A stretch of 64,000 nucleotides of DNA, from positions 17,074 through 81,073 of IMG/VR virus record IMGVR_UViG_3300010885_003070; one strand, written 5' to 3'. Below are positions 17,311 through 28,000 of the stretch, piece after piece (the stretch's first letter is position 1; every line of letters begins with the position of its first letter). The notes beneath the pieces were generated by a model. It was not told the DNA's origin. It was given only the letters and a program-made list of their open reading frames with translations, and ran no database searches. The position numbers and the translations under genes were made by a program. The stretch is from a virus.

Positions 17311-17615
17311 TATTCACCCTTTGGATACTTTTCTTTAACAGCGTCACACTTAGCAATATATTCGTCCATCTTTGTGCTATCACCCTTTTGAGCCCAGTAG
17401 TATGCGTCAATAAAATCTATCATTTGTGGATATGATAAACTTCTTAGCTGCTTATAGTTGTAATTTGGTTGTGCTGGTTCAACTAAATTACCATTAACTA
17501 ATTTCCATCCCACCTTAACATTTTCGTCAGCATCAATCCAATATAGATTATTGTGAACTTCAAATTCAGTGGGAGCTAGGTCTACTACCACATTGTCAAA
17601 TATTAACGCTTTCAT
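17310..17615 (-). CDS. Small fibre-associated protein (chaperone-like)
   Basis: 101 residues from the ATG at 17613-17615, which overlaps the TAA of the upstream glycine-rich gene. The frame is open 50 codons further upstream, but that extension is Trp/Cys-rich and antisense-like, so I reject it. MKALIFDNVVVDLAPTEFEV, then WKLVNGNLVEP and a helical C-terminus ending KEKYPKGE, recall small proteins that accompany fibre genes in T4-like marine phages. Probably helps assembly of the adjacent glycine-rich fibre (inference). Confidence 0.65.
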   Translation of the reverse strand: MKALIFDNVVVDLAPTEFEVHNNLYWIDADENVKVGWKLVNGNLVEPAQPNYNYKQLRSLSYPQMIDFIDAYYWAQKGDSTKMDEYIAKCDAVKEKYPKGE

Positions 17616-18319
17616 TAATAGTATTCCTCCACAACAACAACTCCAGACACACCATTTGAACCAGAATCGCTTGAAGTGGCGTGAGTGCCTGCACCACCAC
17701 AACCCCATCCTCTTGATGTTCCACGAGCAATCCAGTATGATCCGCCAGCTCCAGAGCCTCCCCAAAAAGAGTTGCCTCCATTACCACCTGTTTCTTCATT
17801 ACCGCCGCCGTCGATATTGCCTCCGTGACCATCTGCACCGTATAAGTTTATATCACCTCCACTAGCAGAACCACCACGACCGCCGCCCGCCCAGTTTACA
17901 GGTCTTGAACCTCCTGTTGCGGTACAATATGCACCAAATGATGATGTTCCGCCGTCGGATCCGCCTGTATTTGTGTTGCCTACTGATCCTGTACCACCAG
18001 AACCAATGGTAACAGCGACAGATGAAACAGAACTAACATCAATTAATTTGATTGCTGTGCCACCGGCTCCGCCACCACCTTGAGCATCGTCTTGGTTATG
18101 TGAACCGCCACCTGCTCCACCACCAGTCACATAAACTCTAATTCTTTTTATGCCAGCAGGTCTTGTCCATGTAAAATTTCCAGCAGTTTCAAAAATTTGA
18201 ATTGACTTTAATCCAAGCGGGACCGAAGAATCCAACGCACTGGCTGATATTGATCCATTTGCAATACCACCAGAAGAGAGACCGGTAATTAGTCCAGATC
18301 CACTAATACTAACAGGCAT
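17615..18319 (-). CDS. Glycine-rich fibre tip protein
   Basis: 234 residues. MPVSISGSGLITGLSSGGI begins a common short fibre lead. IQIFETAGNFTWTRPAGIKR with VYVTGGGAGGG is the conserved strand pair that opens many phage glycine-rich adhesin domains. The rest is Gly-loops (GGGGAGGTA, GGRGGSASGG) closing with GSNGVSGVVVVEEYY, the usual last strand. Followed immediately by its putative helper at 17310. Confidence 0.75.
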   Translation of the reverse strand: MPVSISGSGLITGLSSGGIANGSISASALDSSVPLGLKSIQIFETAGNFTWTRPAGIKRIRVYVTGGGAGGGSHNQDDAQGGGGAGGTAIKLIDVSSVSSVAVTIGSGGTGSVGNTNTGGSDGGTSSFGAYCTATGGSRPVNWAGGGRGGSASGGDINLYGADGHGGNIDGGGNEETGGNGGNSFWGGSGAGGSYWIARGTSRGWGCGGAGTHATSSDSGSNGVSGVVVVEEYY

Positions 18320-18329
18320 CTATCTTTCC

Positions 18330-19079
18330 TTACACTACTGTCCAGGTTGAACCTGATGGAACTGTTACTGTTACACCACTATTTAGTGTGATAGGTCCAG
18401 CCGACATAGCGTTACGACCTTCAGTGATTGTATAGCTTGTTGAGATGTTAGCAGAGCATTCAACGAAAGCATCTACTGACATATTGCCAGCAACCTCTAG
18501 CTTTAGACTTGGGTTTGTATTACCAATACCAACGTTACCATCAGTAGAAATTCTAACTCTTTCAGCACCACCAGCATTCGAGAAAACTAGATTTGGTGAT
18601 GCTCCTGATGTTGCTCCGATGTAATAGTAATCGTTGCCCGCCGCTATTGAATATCTGACACCAATTGAGTATGTCTCGGCATTTGCTATTAGACCCGAAC
18701 GTCCACCATATACCAGAAACTTTTGATTTACAGCTAGACCAGTAGTACCAACACCAATCTTATCTAATGTTGATATGATACCATTGGAAGTGACATTACC
18801 AGAAACAGTGACATTACCAGTAGCCCAGATATTACCTGAAGCAACAATGCTACCAGTCGTAAATGTATTGGAATACTTATTGAAAACTAATCCAATTGAA
18901 CCGTTAGTATAGCCAGCATCATTGAATAGTATCTGTGTATTAGTCGTATTCGCATTGACTGGATTGGTAATTAGATTAGTTAGCCAAGCACCAATATCAC
19001 CATTATAGTAATACTGAACTCCATTAAGAGTGTATATCTGATTATTAGCTGGTGATACTGGAAAGTCTAAAGCTGCCAT
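18330..19079 (-). CDS. Tail fibre protein
   Basis: 249 residues. Anchor MAALDFPVSPANNQIYTLNG with YYNGDIGAWLT. The segments TQILFNDAGYTNGSIGLVF, NIWATGNVTVSGNVTSNG and NAGGAERVRISTDGNVGIG (a repeat family in bacterial and phage fibres) precede the end domain NAMSAGPITLNSGVTVTVPS. The same end appears in shortened form at 8580-8909. Ten bases separate it from the 980-residue gene upstream. Confidence 0.75.
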   Translation of the reverse strand: MAALDFPVSPANNQIYTLNGVQYYYNGDIGAWLTNLITNPVNANTTNTQILFNDAGYTNGSIGLVFNKYSNTFTTGSIVASGNIWATGNVTVSGNVTSNGIISTLDKIGVGTTGLAVNQKFLVYGGRSGLIANAETYSIGVRYSIAAGNDYYYIGATSGASPNLVFSNAGGAERVRISTDGNVGIGNTNPSLKLEVAGNMSVDAFVECSANISTSYTITEGRNAMSAGPITLNSGVTVTVPSGSTWTVV

Positions 19080-19088
19080 TTTCTTCCT

Positions 19089-22031
19089 TTATGCCTGTGC
19101 TTCTGACCATCGCAAAACAAGTGCGGCGTTCGCTGTACCTGATGTCGTTCTAATATTGATTGCTAGAATATCAGAGCCGTCAGGATACTTAAAGTCACCA
19201 CCAAGTGGAGCACCCGTCAACTCTTTTAGTTTACCGATGTCAAGACGATCACTAACAGCGCCTGATGTAGTTGCCTGACCAGCGAAAGCGAACACCTGCT
19301 CACCAGGAATAGCATACTGAACACCAGAAGATGGACCAGCACCGATAGTTGACCAAATAACAGTCTGAGAAACCTGAGCGAAACTTGGCTGTCCACCCAC
19401 GGACTCTGTGTTCAATGCTGTCCATGTAGCATTACTAAAGTTCTTAGGATTGAGAATACCTTCAATAATAATGTTACCAACTAAAGGTGATGATGAACCG
19501 CCGGAGACAGCAACACCGACTTCTTCTAGTAGCAACTGAGAACGATTGAGCAATGTCTTAGAACCCAATGGACCAATCTGTGAGTTTTCAACTGATGGAG
19601 CAAGACGAATAACGAACGCCGTCTGCGCTGTAGTTGTAAGCGGCATGTTAATTCTTTGATAGTTGAAGATGTAACCACGTTCCGAGTCAAACCCACCGTC
19701 AAGAATAAGAGCAGAACCCCAGTGATTGAGTGTCGGACTACAAGTTGTCTGAATCATAATAACGCCGTTAGCGGCTGAGTGAGCAACGTTAGCTCCCGCT
19801 GTTAGATTATATGATGATCCGGATTGATACTGTGACATAGTAAAGTTTCTAACAGCATTCGTCAGATTACCTGTACCAGATGTAGTGCTCTTACCATTAT
19901 AACTAATGATTTCATTGTCAATATAAACGATGCCCGTATTAGGAAAGAACTTAGTTTCTTTGATTGGAATAGTATTCTGTGTAGCATTCATAGCAGTAGT
20001 CAAGAAACTAACTGGACAGTCATTCTCGATAGAATAACGAACAGGCAAGTTACCAGAACGCATATAGGATTCGTCATTGACGTTATTGTTTTTGATACGA
20101 TGTGCTGTTAAGAAGTTACCATCTGAACCACGAACCATGTAATCAATGAAGCCAGCGCCGTACCATGAGAACTGAATAGCCATCATCTGCATTTTGTTTA
20201 GATCGATGTTGTATCCACTAGGACCGTTACCGTCGATAGTATCAACGTTAAATTCATTCTGAGGAATTCTCAACTCTCTAATCATACTTGCTTTAATACC
20301 TGTAGCAGTAACACCACGATAATCTGGTGTAATGTATGCGGTTATATCATCCGCAACATATGAAATAAAGTGTGTCATACCTCTAATCATGACCTTATCA
20401 CCAGCTTTAAGTTGCTGAGTAAATCTTGTGCTTGTTCCTGTAATAAGACTGCTGTTTAATGTTGCTGAAACTGTACCAGTAACCTGTGCCGTGGATGATC
20501 TTCTAACCACATAAAGTCTATTACCATCGAACTCCCAGAAAATACCGTTCTGATCGTCAAACATACCGGCTCTAACACAAGCGCCAGTCCATCTGTCAAT
20601 ATAAACTCTACAATCAATATCAAGCACCGCACTAGTGGCACCAAGATTTTGTGTAGCAGTAAAGGTGAAAGAATAGTCACTTACGATACTAGTGACGGTA
20701 TATGTTCCGTTATAACCAGATGTCAATACACTGTTTAATCTAATAATCGCACCAGGTTGTAAACCATGATCGATATTATCTGTGGTTACTGTTACAGTAG
20801 AACCAATGCCTAGACCACTGGAGGTAATAGATTGAACGTCATAGTTTGGTTTAAACAATGTACCAGTTGACCAGAAATAACCTTTACCAGATTGATAACG
20901 GAAATACTTTTTAGTCTGACGAACTGCGACAGCACCATATGTCGGTGTTCCTGTTTCAAGAACAACACCACCGTCTTGTGGTCGATGGACAATAGATGAT
21001 GAGTTGAACGCATAAACATTCATCAAAGCTGGAGAAGCAACTGCTGCTCCTGTTCTGGCAGTATAGATGAAAGAGTTTTGTGACGGTACGCTTGTAATAA
21101 CAAACGGACCAGTTGCTAGGTTGGCATAGTTACCAGATCCAACGTTAGCATATATCTGTGTACCTGGTAGAAGTCCATGAGGAGCATTAAAATTGATCGT
21201 CATAACAGAAGGAATCGCACCAGATGATGTGGCATCTTTAACAACGATTTCTGATACCGAGTAGAGAGCACCTCTTTTTGCTAGTGTAGAGGTGATAAAC
21301 AAATTTTGACCGTTGAATGTTCCTACAATACCTTTAGCAAAGTATGTGACGGATGTAGAAGATGGCACTGAGTTGATGATAAAGTTACCTGCCGCTCTAC
21401 TGAAACCAACAACAGCAGGATTCAAACTTGTCATACAAATAACTTGACCTGCGACCATACCATGAGCAGAATCGAATGTTGCTGTAATTACACTGTTTGT
21501 TGAACTTGTAGCATTGAAGTCTGTGGTAACTGTGGTTACTGTTAGATCGATACCTGGCAATTCGTATGTTGAAGGATAACCACGAATTGTGCCGTAACCT
21601 GCCCACTTCGTAGGCTGTAGACCGTATTCAAAGTCGGCGTCAATCATTGACTGTGGATTTGCTACACGAATACGTTCAATGGCGTCAGTACCAAATGCCC
21701 ATGGTCTAATCTTAACACCGTCTTTTGAATCTTCTACGAATACTTGTAGTTTGTCTGTAGCACTATGGGTTGATGTATTGTAAGCAAGAGTAATAGTTGT
21801 ATAACCAGCTTCTTTCTGAAGAAGATTTGTGAACAAAGCAGTATCAGCGGCAGTATAGACAACTGTTGTTCCAATAAATTCAGGAGCACCGAAGTTATAG
21901 ATAATGACGTTTCTTGTTACGTTAGTAACTAGCAACAAATCTTCAATAGACACCTTGCCTGGAATAACAACGGATCCCACTCCCGCCGCTCCCGGTGTGA
22001 AAACATATGATTTAATTAACTTCTTTGCCAT
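19089..22031 (-). CDS. Large virion structural protein (fibre/baseplate-associated)
   Basis: 980 residues. MAKKLIKSYVFTPGAAGVGS and VEDSKDGVKIRPWAFGTDAI, then IRVANPQSMIDADFEYGLQP, are conserved in large structural proteins of T4-like marine phages. In the centre, GMFDDQNGIFWEFDGNRLYV, EFNVDTIDGNG, MQMMAIQFSWYGAGFIDYMV and SGNLPVRYSIEND align by eye with the protein at 62585-64000, which suggests a common domain. Inserted segments of the type HGLxPGxxIxxN...YNGTYTVTSI look like small repeated beta modules. The precise location in the virion is unknown. Confidence 0.75.
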   Translation of the reverse strand: MAKKLIKSYVFTPGAAGVGSVVIPGKVSIEDLLLVTNVTRNVIIYNFGAPEFIGTTVVYTAADTALFTNLLQKEAGYTTITLAYNTSTHSATDKLQVFVEDSKDGVKIRPWAFGTDAIERIRVANPQSMIDADFEYGLQPTKWAGYGTIRGYPSTYELPGIDLTVTTVTTDFNATSSTNSVITATFDSAHGMVAGQVICMTSLNPAVVGFSRAAGNFIINSVPSSTSVTYFAKGIVGTFNGQNLFITSTLAKRGALYSVSEIVVKDATSSGAIPSVMTINFNAPHGLLPGTQIYANVGSGNYANLATGPFVITSVPSQNSFIYTARTGAAVASPALMNVYAFNSSSIVHRPQDGGVVLETGTPTYGAVAVRQTKKYFRYQSGKGYFWSTGTLFKPNYDVQSITSSGLGIGSTVTVTTDNIDHGLQPGAIIRLNSVLTSGYNGTYTVTSIVSDYSFTFTATQNLGATSAVLDIDCRVYIDRWTGACVRAGMFDDQNGIFWEFDGNRLYVVRRSSTAQVTGTVSATLNSSLITGTSTRFTQQLKAGDKVMIRGMTHFISYVADDITAYITPDYRGVTATGIKASMIRELRIPQNEFNVDTIDGNGPSGYNIDLNKMQMMAIQFSWYGAGFIDYMVRGSDGNFLTAHRIKNNNVNDESYMRSGNLPVRYSIENDCPVSFLTTAMNATQNTIPIKETKFFPNTGIVYIDNEIISYNGKSTTSGTGNLTNAVRNFTMSQYQSGSSYNLTAGANVAHSAANGVIMIQTTCSPTLNHWGSALILDGGFDSERGYIFNYQRINMPLTTTAQTAFVIRLAPSVENSQIGPLGSKTLLNRSQLLLEEVGVAVSGGSSSPLVGNIIIEGILNPKNFSNATWTALNTESVGGQPSFAQVSQTVIWSTIGAGPSSGVQYAIPGEQVFAFAGQATTSGAVSDRLDIGKLKELTGAPLGGDFKYPDGSDILAINIRTTSGTANAALVLRWSEAQA

Positions 22032-22040
22032 TTTGGTTCC

Positions 22041-25000
22041 TTACATTCCAAGTGCTACAGCATAAGCAAGTGACAATGATGATCCACTATTCGCTTTATC
22101 GTATGCGGCGTTCGCTGTATTATATATAGGTGATGTGTCGTAGGATGGTGATGTATCAACCCACTGAGATGAATCCACATCTGTATAGTAAACAAGTAAT
22201 CTACCATAATCTTTATTCCACCACAATGTTCCTGCTGTTGGATTGACAGGCGCAATACTACTGATTTGTACCTTATTGTTAGTAGCATCGAAAGCAGCAT
22301 TAGCAACATCATAAACAGGATTGATATAACCTGTAACGATAGCGCCTTCAATTGATGATACAGAAGGTGATATTTCAACCCATGAACTTGTATTCGCTGG
22401 ATCAGTATAGTAAACGAACATCTTACCAAGGTCAGAGTTCCACCAAAGTTTACCGACTGTGAGATCAACAGTAGGAGCAGTTTGTCCTACATTAGCACCA
22501 CTATTATTAGCTTTATCAAAGGCAGCATTAGCAGTATTATAAGCTGCGTTGGCCAACTGATTAGTTGGTATTAGAATACTAAGATCAATACCAGGTGCTT
22601 CTGGAGCAGCCTCAACCCATTGCGCCGAATCTTGATCAATGTAGTAGATATAAAGTTTACCTGAATCATTATCCCACCACAGATTACCGCCAGCAGGAAG
22701 AATTGGTGCGGTGTTCTGAACCTTAACCGAAGCTGTGCCAATTGGAACGCCATTGATGAGAATGTTAGAAGCATTAACTGTTCCAACAATATCAAGTTTA
22801 TAATTTGGATCAGTTCTACCGACACCGATATTGGCACCGCTTGCACTATCTTGAATGCGTAATACTTCATTACCAGCAAGTGTGCCACCGACGAAGAATG
22901 ATAGTGATTTAAGAGCAGTTGAGTTAGCAGTACCAATTGCTAGATTGCTATTTGATGTATAGAGATAACCGTCTCTTGCACCATTGATTGTCCAACCAGG
23001 TTGTGCATAGTTAGAACCGTTGATACCAAAATTGATAAAGTTGCTGACATCATTACCATCATCAGCGGTAACAACAAGGTCACCAGATGATGCAGGACTT
23101 GTGCCAGCATTGCGAATGTTTAGCTGAACTGGTCCGTTTTCTGAACTCTCTGCACTGAAGATGGCACCAGCAAGTGTGGTTATCGGTGCGCCGTTTCCAG
23201 ATATGGTAACTGGATAAGTTGGATTTGTATTACCAATTCCAATGAAGCCATACTGTGACAATGTTAGAATTGGTATAGTTCCAACACCACCATTGTAGAA
23301 TGTCATAGCATCGTTAGCACCGACACTGATACGACCTCTACCGTTTACATAATCAACTACGATACCATCAGAGAATGAACCTCTGTAATCGTGTAATGAA
23401 AAGAATCCATTGTTAGCGGTTGCTGAACCAGAGAACTTTAGATTGCCGGCAAATGTAACACCAGTTGTATTAGCAAGAGCATTGTTTGCTTTATCAAAAG
23501 CTGCATTGGCAGTATTGTAAGCATTGTTAGCTGTGTTATAGCTAGGTGTTACTTGCGGCGCTACATTGTTAGCTGAATCAAATGCTGCGTTGGCGTGTCT
23601 GAATGCCGCATTACTATTAAAGAATGCTAGATTTGCTGTTGTATAACTTGGTGCAATCTGAGGAGCAACATTGTTAGCTGAAGCAAATGCGGCATTGGCA
23701 ACATCATAAACAGTGTTTGTTACTGTCCAATTGGAATTGATAGAAGCATAAGCAACATTTACAGTATTGAATGCTACATTTGTTAGATGATAATATCCAG
23801 TATCAATTTCTGGTGTAGGTGTTGTTTCTACCCACTGTGAGGTATTACCATCATTATAATAGATAAACAATCTACCAGTAACAGTATCCCACCATAGCTG
23901 TCCATTTGTAGGACTTGTTGGCGGTGTAGAAGCAACATTAGCTCCACCAACGTTTGCTTTAGCAAAGGCAGCATTAGCAGTTAGATAAGCATTGTTAGCA
24001 GTTCTAAAAGCTGGCTCTACTTGAGGTGCTACGTTATTGGCAGAAGCATAAGCGGCGTTAGCTGTATCAAATGCTACGTTAGATGTGTTGTATATGATAG
24101 CAACATTTGATTGTGTCGCATAGGTAGCGGTAGCATAAGCATTGACAGAAGCACCAACATAGTTAGTATAGTTATTACCAGCGGCTCCTACTTGCTGTGT
24201 ATAAGCATTACCAGCAGAGGCATATTGTTCAACTAGTGTATTGGAAGCAATGTATGTGGTAACTGTTTGTGCTATATTACCTGAAATACTCCACTGTCCA
24301 GCGGTTTCAATCCAGAGTAAAGCAGCATTGGAACTTAGATTACCACGATTGACTTCAAGACCAGCATTGTCAATTGGCATAACTGACATTGGTAAATCAG
24401 CATTAAGAGTAAGGATATTATCCCCAATCTGTAGTTGCTGAGTGTTAGCATATGTTGTTGTGCCAGAGATTGTTAGATTACCAGTGATACCTACATCACC
24501 AGAGATCAATCCACCAGTCTTCTTATAGTATGTGGCATCAGCGAATGCGTTAGCAGATGCGCCAACATAGTTAGTATAGTTATTACCAGCAGTTCCAATA
24601 TTGGTTGCTGTAGTAAGAGCATAAGAATTAGCAGATGCTCCAACTGTGTTTGTCCAAGCATTAGCTGAAGCAAGACCCACATTAGCACTGTTATAAGCAG
24701 CGTTGGCTACAGTGAATACAGAATTGACAGCATCATAGGTAAGATTGGAATGACCAAATGCTGCGTTTGCTGTTAGATAAGCATTGTTAGCAGTATTGTA
24801 TGATGGTGTAACCTGTGGAGCCACATTGTTAGCAGCGGCATAAGCAGCGTTAGCAGTATCAAACGAAATGTTTGTTGTCTGGTATACCTGTGCTACGTTT
24901 GATAGTGTAGCGTATGTCGCAGTAGCATAGCTGTTAGCTGAAGCGCCGACATAGTTAGTATAATTATTACCTGCTGTGCCTACAGTGTTAGCCCAGTTGT

Positions 25001-28000
25001 TAGCACCAATAGCATTGTTAGCAGCTAGTATAGAAGCGTAGGTATTACCAGAAAGAGTAACGTGGTCTGTGTAGTTGTTTCCAGCAGTTCCTACTGTATT
25101 TGCCCAAGCATTAGCACCGACAGCATTATTGGCAGCTAGTATTGATGTATAGATATTGACAGATAGACCGACGTGATCGGTGTAGTTATTACCAGCAATA
25201 CCGACTGTATTAGCCCAGTTGTTAGCTCCAACTGCGTTGTTTGCTGCTAGAATAGAGGCATAGTTGTTACCAGCAGTACCAGTAGCATTTGAGTAAGCAT
25301 TAGCCGCAGCAAATCCAACATTAGCATTGTTATAAGCAGCATTTGCTTTATCAAAGGCGCCAGTAATTGTATGAATAGCGTTAGCGCCGCCAAGATAGAT
25401 GTTGCTTGTGATTAGATCAGTGTTGAGAACCGCATTGATCATTCCATTTGCATATGGAATAAGTTCGTTTGTTGTTGATGGATCTGGACCGGCATGTTCA
25501 ACAAAGAGGTAATACTGCTTATTAGCATGATCTCTATAAAGACCAGTATGAAGATTTGCTGTTCCGTTGCTATAGTTACCAATAAAACCAATATCTAAAA
25601 CATCGCCTTGATCATTGTTAGCAGCAAGATAGATTACTGGATCGTTGATAACAACGTTGTTAGCAGCAATAGATGTTGCATTGCCAAGTAAGAAAACGTT
25701 ACCAGTGATAGACAGATCACCAGTGATTGTCTGTGACGGTGATGTTAGTTTTAGATATGTTGCATCAGCATATGAATTGGAGCTATTGACCATAAAGCCA
25801 GCATAGCTATTGGCTGATAAACCGACTGTATTAGCCCATGTGTTTGCTCCAATAGACACAGCATTAGCATTAGCATAAGCAGCATTCGCTAGTGTGTAAG
25901 AAGCATTTACTGTCGCATATACGAGATTCTGAACAGTCCAATTGGAATTAGACGAAGCGTAAACTGTATTTGTTAAATCGTAGATAGCATTCTGGACAAC
26001 CCAGTTAGAGTTGGAAGAAGCATATACAGTATTGGTAAGATCGTATAGAGCATTTTGAACTTGCCAGTTGGAATTACCAGAAGCGTAAGCAGCATTCGTT
26101 AGATCATAGTTGGCATTTGCCATAACATAGTTGGCATTTACAGTAGCGTAAACTAGGTTCTGAACTGTCCAGTTGGAATTGCTAGAAGCGTAGATTGTAT
26201 TAGCTAAATCATAGACAGCATTCTGGACAACCCAATTAGAGTTGCTTGATGCGTAAACTGTGTTAGTTAAATCGTAGATAGCATTCTGTACCTGCCAGTT
26301 TGAATTGGCAGAAGCATAAGTGACATTGACAGTATCGTAGGCAGCATTGAGTGTATTGTATCCTGCGTTTGCCATGACATAGTTGGCATTAACAGTAGCA
26401 TATACTAGATTTTGAACTGTCCAGTTGGAATTAGATGAAGCATATACAGCATTGACTGTTCCGTAAGCAGCATTAAGTGCCTCATAAGAAGCATTACCCA
26501 TAACGTATGAAGCATTAACAGTAGCATATACTAGATTTTGAACAACCCAGTTTGAATTTGATGATGCGTAATTGGCGTTGACTGTATCATAGGCTGAGTT
26601 CAATGCTACATAAGCAGCATTAGACATAACGTAGTTTGCGTTTACTGTGGCATATACTAAGTTCTGGACAGTCCAGTTAGAATTGGCAGAGGCATAATTA
26701 GCGTTGACTGTATCTAATACTTTACCGAGATCAGTGTTTGATGATATGAAGGTATTGATTGTTTGTGAAACGTTACCTGTGATTGCCCACTTACCATCAA
26801 CTTCCATCCACAATAGAGCGGCATTAGAGTTGTGATTGCCTCTATTGACTTCAAGACCAGCATTATCAATTGCCATCACATCCATTGGCAAATCAGCATT
26901 CAATGTGATGATATTATCGCCGACTTGTAGCTGTCTTGTATTGGCGTATGTTACAGCACCTGAGATTGTAAGATTACCAGTGATACCAATGTCGCCATCA
27001 ATCAATTGTGACGGTGCGATTAGTTTTACATAGGTTGCTTCGGTATAGATGTTAGAGCTATTGGCCATAAAGCCAGCATAGCTATTGGCAGATAGACCAA
27101 CATGATTGGACCAAGCATTAGCAGCAATTGCTAGTGAGTTAGCATTAGAATAAGCAGCATTGGCTAGTGTATAAGCAGCATTGACTGTAGCGTAAACTAG
27201 ATTTTGAACAACCCAGTTAGAGTTAGATGATGCGTAAATGGTATTGGTAAGGTCATAAACAGCATTTTGGACAACCCAATTGGAATTAGATGAAGCATAA
27301 ACAGTATTTGTTAGATCGTAAAGAGCGTTTTGAACGACCCAGTTAGAGTTGCTAGAAGCATAAGTGGCATTAACTGTATCATAAGCAGCATTTAGTGCCT
27401 CGTAAGAAGCATTACCCATAACATAATTAGCATTTACGGTAGCATAAACTAGGTTTTGAACTGTCCAATTAGAGTTAGATGATGCGTAAACGGCATTAAC
27501 TGTGTCATAAGCAGCATTTAGTGTGGTATAGCCAGCATTTGCCATGACATAGTTGGCATTGACTGTGGCATATACTAAGTTCTGGACTGTCCAGTTTGAA
27601 TTAGATGAAGCATAGATTGTGTTTGCTAGTGTGAATAGAGCATTCTGCACAGTCCAATTGGAGTTGGATGATGCGTATATTGTGTTTGCTAATCCAAATA
27701 CTGCGTTCTGGACTGTCCAGTTTGAGTTTGATGAAGCATACACCGCATTGATAGTAGCATATGCGGCATTGCCCATAACATAGTTAGAATTGGTGGTAGA
27801 ATATAATGCGTTTTGAACGACCCAATTAGAATTAGATGAAGCGTAGTTAGCATTAATCGTGGCATACGCTGCATTACCCATAACATAGGCAGCATTTGCT
27901 GTTGAATATATTGCATTCTGAACTGTCCAGTTAGAAACAGAAGAGTCATAGATGGTATTAGCTAATGTATAAAGAGCATTCTGGACAACCCAGTTAGAGT

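Noticed and set aside
17310-17765. 151-residue version of the small fibre-associated gene
   Set aside because: The first 50 codons are Trp/Cys-rich, overlap the Gly-rich gene in another frame, and the TAATG start at 17615 explains the junction.
1666-19079. Diversity-generating retroelement acting on fibre tips
   Set aside because: No reverse transcriptase, template repeat or adenine-biased variable repeat seen in the window.
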